From: Actinomycetota bacterium
GTDB taxonomy: Bacteria; Actinomycetota; Thermoleophilia; Solirubrobacterales; Solirubrobacteraceae
Assembly: GCA_005884115.1 (NCBI GenBank)
Contig: VAXW01000009.1
Location: 1 to 45,775, forward strand
Reading direction: 5' to 3'
DNA: 45,775 bases
The position numbers and the translations under genes are program-made. Below, piece after piece: positions 40,074-45,775 of this stretch (within the stretch, counting starts at the first letter, position 1; each line of letters begins with the position of its first letter). Under the pieces are notes generated by a model. The model did no database searches and was not told the DNA's origin. It saw only the letters and a program-made list of their open reading frames with translations.

Positions 40074-41375
40074 CTAATTGTCTCCCATGCGTGCCTCCAT
40101 CGAGCGCGCGTGCCACTCGAATCCCTCGGCTCGCGCGATTGGCACGCCGGCGCCGGCGAGCTTGGCCGCGGCCTGGTCGTCGATCTGGACCTCGGATACA
40201 CGGCGGCGGAAGTGGTGCGGCGAGAGACCGGAGCCAAAGCGCGCGGCGCCTGCGGTCGGGAGGATGTGGTTGGAGCCGGCGACGTAGTCGCCAAACGCGG
40301 TCGCACTGCCGGCGCCAACGAAGACGCAGCCGGCTGCGGTGGCCCTGGGAGCGAGAGCCTCGACCTCGGCTCCGATGAGCTGCAGGTGCTCCGGCGCAAA
40401 GGCGTTCGCGATCGCCAGCGCCTGATGCTGGTCGGAGGCCTCCACGAGCGCGAAGCGTGCCCCGCTCTCGCGTGGCGCCGCGCGCGCGAGCTCCTGCAGC
40501 GTGCTCGCGAGCTCATCCCCGACGCGAGCGCTGCAGGCCACGCCTACGACGATGCTGCCCTCCCCGTGCTCGCCCTGCGCGAGGAGGTCAAGCGCCGCGA
40601 GCCGCACCTCGCGCGCGCCCGCTTGCGCGCCCAGCACGACGAGCAGGTCGCTCGGTCCGGCGTAGCCCTCGCTGCCGATGGTCGCGGAGAGCAGTCGCTT
40701 GGCCTCCTGCACGTACAGGTTGCCGGGTCCCACGACGACATCGACACGCTGGACCGTCTCGGTTCCGAACGCCAGCGCCGCGATCGCCTGCGCGCCGCCC
40801 ATGCGGTAGACCCTTTCGACGCCGCACAGGCGGCAGGTGCCGAGGATCGCCGCGTCGATCTCTCGATCGCGTCTGGGAGGCGAGCACACGGCCACGTCGA
40901 GCACTCCGGCTGCCCTGGCGGCGACAACTCCCATCACGACGGTGCTCGGATAAGGCGCCCTGCCACCGGGTACGTAGACGGCGGCGCGGGCGACGGGCAC
41001 CTCGCGGACGGTGACGCGCTGCCCCTGCGGGAGCGCGACGACCTGGTCCCCGACTGACCCGGCTTGCGCGACCTCGGCGACATTCGCGATCGCCACCTGC
41101 AACCCGGCGACGAGCTCGAGCGGCAGGCGCTTTATGGCTTCGTCGAGCTCGGGCGCGGCGACGAGCAGCGGAAGTGGCTGCGCTCCGCCCGTGTCGAGCT
41201 GGCGCGTGAGCTCGAGCACCGCTGCATCGCCCTCCGCGCGCACGCGCTCTGTGATCTGGCGCACCTCGGCTTCCACCGATGCTCCGCTGGGCACGAGCGA
41301 GCGCAGATGGCGGCCAACCGCCGCCGAGCCGCCCAGGCTCACCAGATCCTCGGCGGTGAGACGCTCGAGCTGCAT
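40074..41375 (-). CDS. hisD: Histidinol dehydrogenase
   Basis: 433 residues. YVPGGRAPYPSTVVMGVVAARAAGV and VDVVVGPGNLYVQEAKRLL are the NAD-binding region. Zn ligands lie in DLLAQGEHGEGS and in GSNHILPT. The catalytic His pair is expected near EHLQLIG. It oxidises histidinol to histidine in two steps, the last of the pathway. One base separates its ATG from the hisG stop. Confidence 0.96.
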   Translation of the reverse strand: MQLERLTAEDLVSLGGSAAVGRHLRSLVPSGASVEAEVRQITERVRAEGDAAVLELTRQLDTGGAQPLPLLVAAPELDEAIKRLPLELVAGLQVAIANVAEVAQAGSVGDQVVALPQGQRVTVREVPVARAAVYVPGGRAPYPSTVVMGVVAARAAGVLDVAVCSPPRRDREIDAAILGTCRLCGVERVYRMGGAQAIAALAFGTETVQRVDVVVGPGNLYVQEAKRLLSATIGSEGYAGPSDLLVVLGAQAGAREVRLAALDLLAQGEHGEGSIVVGVACSARVGDELASTLQELARAAPRESGARFALVEASDQHQALAIANAFAPEHLQLIGAEVEALAPRATAAGCVFVGAGSATAFGDYVAGSNHILPTAGAARFGSGLSPHHFRRRVSEVQIDDQAAAKLAGAGVPIARAEGFEWHARSMEARMGDN

Positions 41376-41376
41376 C

Positions 41377-42045
41377 TCAGACCGGGGCGGGAAGGCCGCG
41401 GATGCGCTCGAGCAGCTGATCGATGCGAGCGGCCTTGAGCTTGTGCGCCACGGGATTGGCGATCAGCCGCGCGGTGCACACGGCGATCTCCTCGCGCACC
41501 ACGAGGTTGTTCTCCTGCAGCGTGGTGCCCGTAGCGGTCAGGTCGACGATCGCCTCGACCATGCCGGTCAGCGGAGCCAGCTCGACTGAGCCCTTGACCT
41601 CGACGATCTCGGCCTGGCGTCCGGTCTCCTCGAAATGGCGGGCTGCGATGCGCGGGTACTTGGTGGCGACGCGCATCACGCCCAGCCGGCGGAGGGCCTC
41701 GAGCGCGGGGTCCGGGCCGGCCTTGCTGGCGAGCACCATTACGCAGCGCCCGTAGCGCAGGTCGAGCAGCTCATAGACGTCGCGCCCGGGCTCTCCGGGG
41801 TGCTGCGCGGCCTGCTCGAGCAGCACGTCCTTGCCGGTAACGCCCAGGTCGGCGGCTCCTGCCTCGACGTAAGTGGGCACGTCGGACGAGCGCATCGTGA
41901 TCACGCCGATGTCGTCGAACAGGAGCCTACGGTCGTTCGAGCGCAGCTCGCCGACGTCGAGCCCGAGCTGCGAGAGCAGCTCGACTGTCTCGTCGAACAG
42001 GGCGCCCCTGGGCACCGCGATGGTGAGCTCGCCGACCGGGTTCAT
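41377..42045 (-). CDS. hisG: ATP phosphoribosyltransferase, short form
   Basis: 222 residues. The periplasmic-binding-like catalytic core (TIAVPRGALFDETVELL, MRSSDVPTYVEAGAADLGVTGKD, LTATGTTLQENNL) is complete, but the C-terminal allosteric ACT-like domain of the long form is absent. Short HisG requires HisZ, encoded immediately upstream with a 4-bp overlap, for activity and histidine feedback. It starts histidine biosynthesis from ATP and PRPP. Confidence 0.96.
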   Translation of the reverse strand: MNPVGELTIAVPRGALFDETVELLSQLGLDVGELRSNDRRLLFDDIGVITMRSSDVPTYVEAGAADLGVTGKDVLLEQAAQHPGEPGRDVYELLDLRYGRCVMVLASKAGPDPALEALRRLGVMRVATKYPRIAARHFEETGRQAEIVEVKGSVELAPLTGMVEAIVDLTATGTTLQENNLVVREEIAVCTARLIANPVAHKLKAARIDQLLERIRGLPAPV

Positions 42046-43055
42046 CGCGCGGCGCCTTCGGTAGCGGGCGAGGGTCGCTCGAGCATGGCGCCGGTCCCGC
42101 GCTCCTCGCCGGCGAGCGCCATGTGCAGGCGGTCAACGCCGAGGGCGAAGCCGACGGCCGGCAGAGCGCGTCCGAAGCGTCCGAGGAGGTCGTCGTAGCG
42201 GCCTCCGCCGCCGATCGGCGCGCCCAGCGCGGGGTCGTAGACCTCGAATACGGCGCCGGTGTAGTAGCCGATGTTGCGCAGCAGTCCGAGGTCGAAGATC
42301 ACGCGCTCTGCGACGGCTGGCTCGAGCAGCTCGTGCACGAGCCTCATGCCGGTCACCGCCTCCACGGCTGGCGCCGGGGCCTCGGTGAGCAGCTCTGGGC
42401 CGCCGCGCCGCTGCGGGACCTCGAGCAGCAGCTTCGCTGCCTGCTCGGAGAGCCCGCTCGCGTCGAGGCACTGCTGCAGCTCCACGAAGTCGCGCCTGAC
42501 GAGCGCGCCCAAGAGCTCGGCGCGCACGGGCTCGCGCACCTCGAGGATGCTCATGAGCGCGGGGTACAGCGAGGCATCGCCGAGACCGACGCGGTAGTCG
42601 TTCAGCCCCACGGCATCGAGCGAGTGGCAGAGCACGGTCAGCACCTCGGCGGTCCCCTCCGGAGCGGGCGAGCCGATCAGCTCGATCCCGGCCTGCAGCA
42701 GCTCGCGCGGCTGCCCGCGCTGGGGGCTCACGCCGCGGTAGCAGTGAGCGAAGTAGCAGAAGCGCAGCGGCGGCTCACTCGTTGCGTAGCGCGTCGCAAC
42801 CACGCGCGCGATAGGAGCGGTCATGTCCGAGCGCAGTGCGAGCACGGCGCCGGACTCATCGAACACTCGGTACGCGGGCTGGGCTTCGGCCATGTCGGCG
42901 CGCTGCAGCACCGACTCGTACTCGAGCGCCGGCGTGTAGACCTCGCCGTACCCGTGACGCTCCATGACCCCGCGCAGCGTGTCGGTGATCGCGCGCACCT
43001 CGCGCGTCTCTTCGGGTAGCACGTCGCGCGTGCCGCTGGGGATCGGGTGGATCAT
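42042..43055 (-). CDS. hisZ: ATP phosphoribosyltransferase regulatory subunit
   Basis: 337 residues, a HisRS-like paralogue without tRNA-charging function. It opens IPSGTRDVLPEETREVRAI and has LRSDMTAPIARVVATRY, RFCYFAHCYRGV, and a C-terminal GGGGRYDDLLGRFG. It lacks the anticodon-binding domain of HisRS, and its length and place beside the short hisG identify HisZ. It lies 12 bp downstream of murA. Confidence 0.94.
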   Translation of the reverse strand: MIHPIPSGTRDVLPEETREVRAITDTLRGVMERHGYGEVYTPALEYESVLQRADMAEAQPAYRVFDESGAVLALRSDMTAPIARVVATRYATSEPPLRFCYFAHCYRGVSPQRGQPRELLQAGIELIGSPAPEGTAEVLTVLCHSLDAVGLNDYRVGLGDASLYPALMSILEVREPVRAELLGALVRRDFVELQQCLDASGLSEQAAKLLLEVPQRRGGPELLTEAPAPAVEAVTGMRLVHELLEPAVAERVIFDLGLLRNIGYYTGAVFEVYDPALGAPIGGGGRYDDLLGRFGRALPAVGFALGVDRLHMALAGEERGTGAMLERPSPATEGAAR

Positions 43056-43067
43056 GCCGATCCGAGA

Positions 43068-44366
43068 TTAGGCGTGGACGGGCTCTGTCGCCACGCGCTC
43101 GATGCGGGCGCCCAGCTCGCGCAGGCGCTCATCGATGCGCTCATAGCCGCGGTCGATCTGGCGGATGTTGCCGATCTCGCTGCGACCGTCGGCGCACAAG
43201 GCTGCCAGCAGCATCGCCATCCCGGCGCGGATGTCGGGCGACTCGACGCGCTCGCCGCGCAGCCGGCGAGGCCCGGTCACGATCGCGCGGTGTGGGTCGC
43301 ACATGACGATGTCAGCGCCCATGAGGATCAGCTTGTCGGTGAAGATGAGACGGTTCTCGAACATCCACTCGTGCACGAGTATCGAGCCCTCGGCCTGCGT
43401 CGCGAGCGCCACGGCGATTGACGTGAGGTCGGCCGGGAACGCCGGCCAGGGACCATCTTGGATCTTGCACTTGTATCCCCCGACGTCGGTCTGGGCGACG
43501 AGCTTCTGCCCTCCGGGAACGATCACATCGTCGCCGTCGAGCTCGGTGCAGAGCCCGAGCCGCTCGAACACGAGCCGGATCATGCGCAGGTCGCCGGGGA
43601 CGGTGTCCGTGATGCGCAGCTCTCCGCCGGTGACGCCTGCGAGCGCCATGAAGCTGCCGATCTCGATGTGGTCTGGGGCGACGCGGTGGGCGCAACCGTG
43701 GAGGCGCTCGGCGCCGTTTACGGTGATCAGATTGGAGCCGATGCCCTGGATGTCGGCGCCCATCTTGACGAGCATCCGCGCGAGGTCCTGCACGTGAGGC
43801 TCGCAGGCAGCGTTGCCGAGCACGGTCGTCCCGGGGATCAGGGCGGCCGCCATCAGCGCGTTCTCGGTGGCCATCACAGATGGCTCATCCATGAACACGT
43901 CGGTCGGACGCAGCCCGCGGGGCGCGCCCAGCACTATGTCGCGGCCGCACTGGACCACAGCACCCATCGCGCGGAACGCGTCGAGGTGCGGATCCAAGCG
44001 GCGACGGCCGATGACGTCGCCGCCGGGCGGCGACATGATCGCCTGGTGGAAGCGCGCGAGCAGCGGCCCGGCAAGGAGAAACGACGCACGGATCCGTTCG
44101 GCTTGCTCTTCGGGGACCTCGACTTCGTGCACCGCTGCGGCGCAGAGCGCCACCTCGTTGGGTCCGCGCCAGGCGACGCCGACGCCGATGGCCGTGAGGA
44201 TGCTGAGCATCGTCTCCACGTCCCGAATGCGGGGCACGTTGCTAACGACGACCTCGTCCTCGGTGAGCAGCGCAGCCGCGAGGATCGCTAGCGCGCCGTT
44301 CTTGTTGCCGGCCGGCGTCATGGTGCCTGACAGGGGGACGCCGCCATCGATGACGAACTTCTCCAT
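43068..44366 (-). CDS. murA: UDP-N-acetylglucosamine 1-carboxyvinyltransferase with Asp at the Cys115 position
   Basis: 432 residues from ATG 44366, the usual start (MEKFVIDGGVPLSG). K22-N23 (GNKNGA) and R91 region (RIRASFLLAGPLLARF) are conserved. The flexible catalytic loop reads SPPGGDVIGRRRLDPH, so Asp117 stands where E. coli has Cys115. Mycobacterium, Chlamydia and Borrelia share this replacement, which keeps activity but prevents alkylation by fosfomycin. It makes UDP-GlcNAc-enolpyruvate, the first committed peptidoglycan step. It heads the long minus-strand run through the his genes to sepF. No strong Shine-Dalgarno sequence precedes the chosen ATG; a start 23 codons earlier is possible. 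Confidence 0.97.
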   Translation of the reverse strand: MEKFVIDGGVPLSGTMTPAGNKNGALAILAAALLTEDEVVVSNVPRIRDVETMLSILTAIGVGVAWRGPNEVALCAAAVHEVEVPEEQAERIRASFLLAGPLLARFHQAIMSPPGGDVIGRRRLDPHLDAFRAMGAVVQCGRDIVLGAPRGLRPTDVFMDEPSVMATENALMAAALIPGTTVLGNAACEPHVQDLARMLVKMGADIQGIGSNLITVNGAERLHGCAHRVAPDHIEIGSFMALAGVTGGELRITDTVPGDLRMIRLVFERLGLCTELDGDDVIVPGGQKLVAQTDVGGYKCKIQDGPWPAFPADLTSIAVALATQAEGSILVHEWMFENRLIFTDKLILMGADIVMCDPHRAIVTGPRRLRGERVESPDIRAGMAMLLAALCADGRSEIGNIRQIDRGYERIDERLRELGARIERVATEPVHA

Positions 44367-44644
44367 GAGCTGTACACGCCGCCGTCGGACCCGCAGGGGC
44401 GCGGCGAACCGCTGCTTGGCAAGCGTAACAGCCATATCAGCAGTGAAGTTCGCGCCCCCGCGCGAACGCCCTGCCTGCTCGGAGGCGAACGGGATCCGGC
44501 GCGCGCCTGATGGCGCGAATGCAAGCTGCGTTGCAGCTCCTACTCCCGAAGATCGGCTCTGTAGAGCCAAACTCGAGTTGCCCCTCGGCGGCGCACACGT
44601 GTTCGTGTCGTTGTCGTCCGGTGCCCTGCGTACGGTGCGAACGT

Positions 44645-44962
44645 ATGTTCCCCAAGACGAACCCGTCGACGCTCACGCAGCGCGCGCTCACGGGACTCAG
44701 GCTCTGCCGCTCGTTCCTCATGCTCGAGGACGACGACGCCGTCGACTGGGAGGTCGGCTGGACCGAGCGCGCGGAGCTCGCCGAGCACCCTCACCGAGCG
44801 GCGCTGCGCGAGCGGAGGCCCTCCAGGCGCATGCCGCGCCGGCCAGGTCAGCCCTCGCCGGCCGTGCACGCCTGCGCCTCCCCCATCCGCGGTGCCGCAC
44901 CGCGCGCGGGCGCCCTCATCGCCCAGCGTCGGCGCCGTCGCCACCGGGAGATGCACCGCTGA
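44645..44962 (+). CDS. Hypothetical protein between murA and the rRNA operon (uncertain)
   Basis: 105 residues, opposite in direction to murA and the rRNA genes. The N-terminal half (LTQRALTGLRLCRSFLMLED then DDAVDWEVGW) looks protein-like; the rest is Arg/Pro/Ala-rich with an HPHRAAL and a PAVHACASP segment. No family was recognised and no Shine-Dalgarno sequence is evident. The remaining parts of the murA-5S gap (44367-44644 and 44963-44996) hold no gene; the murA promoter should be in the former. Confidence 0.35.
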   Translation: MFPKTNPSTLTQRALTGLRLCRSFLMLEDDDAVDWEVGWTERAELAEHPHRAALRERRPSRRMPRRPGQPSPAVHACASPIRGAAPRAGALIAQRRRRRHREMHR

Positions 44963-44996
44963 CGACTCCGGCCGTCTCCCGCGAGCGCCCAAACGT

Positions 44997-45025
44997 CGCG
45001 AGCCGCCCGGTCTGGGCGGCTCGCG
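44997..45025 (-). terminator. rRNA operon terminator hairpin
   Basis: Perfect 12-bp inverted repeat CGCGAGCCGCCC / GGGCGGCTCGCG with a 5-nt loop, 16 bp after the 5S rRNA end on the transcribed (minus) strand. There is no clear T-run, but strength and position make it the likely end of the rRNA transcript. Confidence 0.8.
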
Positions 45026-45040
45026 TCCTCTGCGACTAAA

Positions 45041-45156
45041 CCGGCGGCGTCCTACTCTCCCAGGCCCTTTCGAGCCAAGTACCATCGGCGCTGAGGGGCT
45101 TAACTACTCTGTTCGGAATGGGAAGAGGTGTTTCCCCCTCGCCATGACCACCGGAA
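45041..45156 (-). rRNA. 5S ribosomal RNA
   Basis: The reverse complement reads as a complete ~116-nt 5S rRNA. The 5' and 3' ends pair (TTTCCGGTGG... with ...CGCCGCCGG), the conserved CCCATTCCGAACAGAGTAGT loop is present, and GGTACTTGGCTCGAAAGGGCC with GGGAGAGTAGGACGC follows. Exact ends may differ by one or two bases. Confidence 0.95.
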
Positions 45157-45201
45157 ACCAGTGAGAGACCACCTCCGGCAGTCCTTCAAAACTGCACAGC
45201 T

Positions 45202-45219
45202 GTGCCCGAAATCGGGCAC
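45202..45219 (-). other. Hairpin in 23S-5S spacer
   Basis: GTGCCCG and CGGGCAC pair perfectly around AAAT in the ~84-bp spacer between 23S and 5S rRNA. It may be part of the rRNA processing stem structures; no further evidence. Confidence 0.4.
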
Positions 45220-45240
45220 GCCACATCGGGCATCAAAATA

Positions 45241-45775
<535 letters not shown>

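Overview
The window is high-GC bacterial DNA with dense genes, frequent 1-4 bp stop/start overlaps and many GTG starts. The protein families and gene neighbourhoods (GarA-like FHA/FtsR-like MerR pair, RsiG-like protein, sepF-yggT cluster, repeated SnoaL-like genes, actinobacterial-style c-di-AMP riboswitch) point to a deep-branching actinobacterium, most likely Thermoleophilia/Solirubrobacterales. That placement is inference; the partial 23S rRNA at the right edge could settle it.

Layout. 1-8.1 kb is mixed: a cytochrome P450 cut by the left edge, an RlpA-like cell-wall protein behind a c-di-AMP (ydaO/yuaA-type) riboswitch, a small zinc-ribbon protein, a SnoaL-like protein followed by a decayed copy, a wax-ester-synthase/DGAT-family acyltransferase, glutamine-dependent NAD synthetase with a lipoprotein, a hotdog thioesterase, and a one-span protein joining a sigma-region-4-like N-terminus to an RskA-like exterior domain. 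8.1-14.5 kb is a minus-strand block: an alkyl-DHAP-synthase-like flavoprotein, an SRPBCC protein, apt, an FtsR-like MerR regulator, a zinc-ribbon FHA protein, an RsiG-like protein, a CDP-alcohol phosphatidyltransferase and a short proS. 14.6-19.5 kb is accessory: sodA with a perfect 26-bp tandem repeat in its leader, an aldo/keto reductase, a GNAT, an SRPBCC protein, a membrane protein, a PAS protein and one doubtful small ORF.

19.6-31.4 kb on the minus strand carries isoprenoid, envelope and translation genes (rpsB-tsf-pyrH-frr-uppS-cdsA, then dxr-rseP-ltaE and ispG). It is interrupted by an island at about 25.2-26.7 kb holding the C-terminal stump of a tyrosine recombinase and three tandem SnoaL-like genes on the opposite strand. 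31.5-44.4 kb is an unbroken minus-strand run: murA-hisZ-hisG-hisD-hisB-hisH-hisA-hisF-cca-pgeF-yggS-sepF-proC-yggT-lspA-rluD. It links peptidoglycan synthesis, histidine biosynthesis, tRNA maturation and cell division. hisI, hisE and ftsZ are not in the window. The right edge holds the end of an rRNA operon (23S 3' part, 5S, hairpin terminator), also on the minus strand and upstream of murA.

Most of the window is housekeeping. The best second-look items are the single-motif RsiG-like protein (12.2-12.4 kb), the c-di-AMP riboswitch, MurA with Asp in place of the catalytic-loop Cys, the SnoaL array beside a recombinase remnant with a related decayed locus 23 kb away, the sodA leader repeat, and the roughly 155-residue tail on ribosomal protein S2. 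I did not find a clearly new defence or mobile system.
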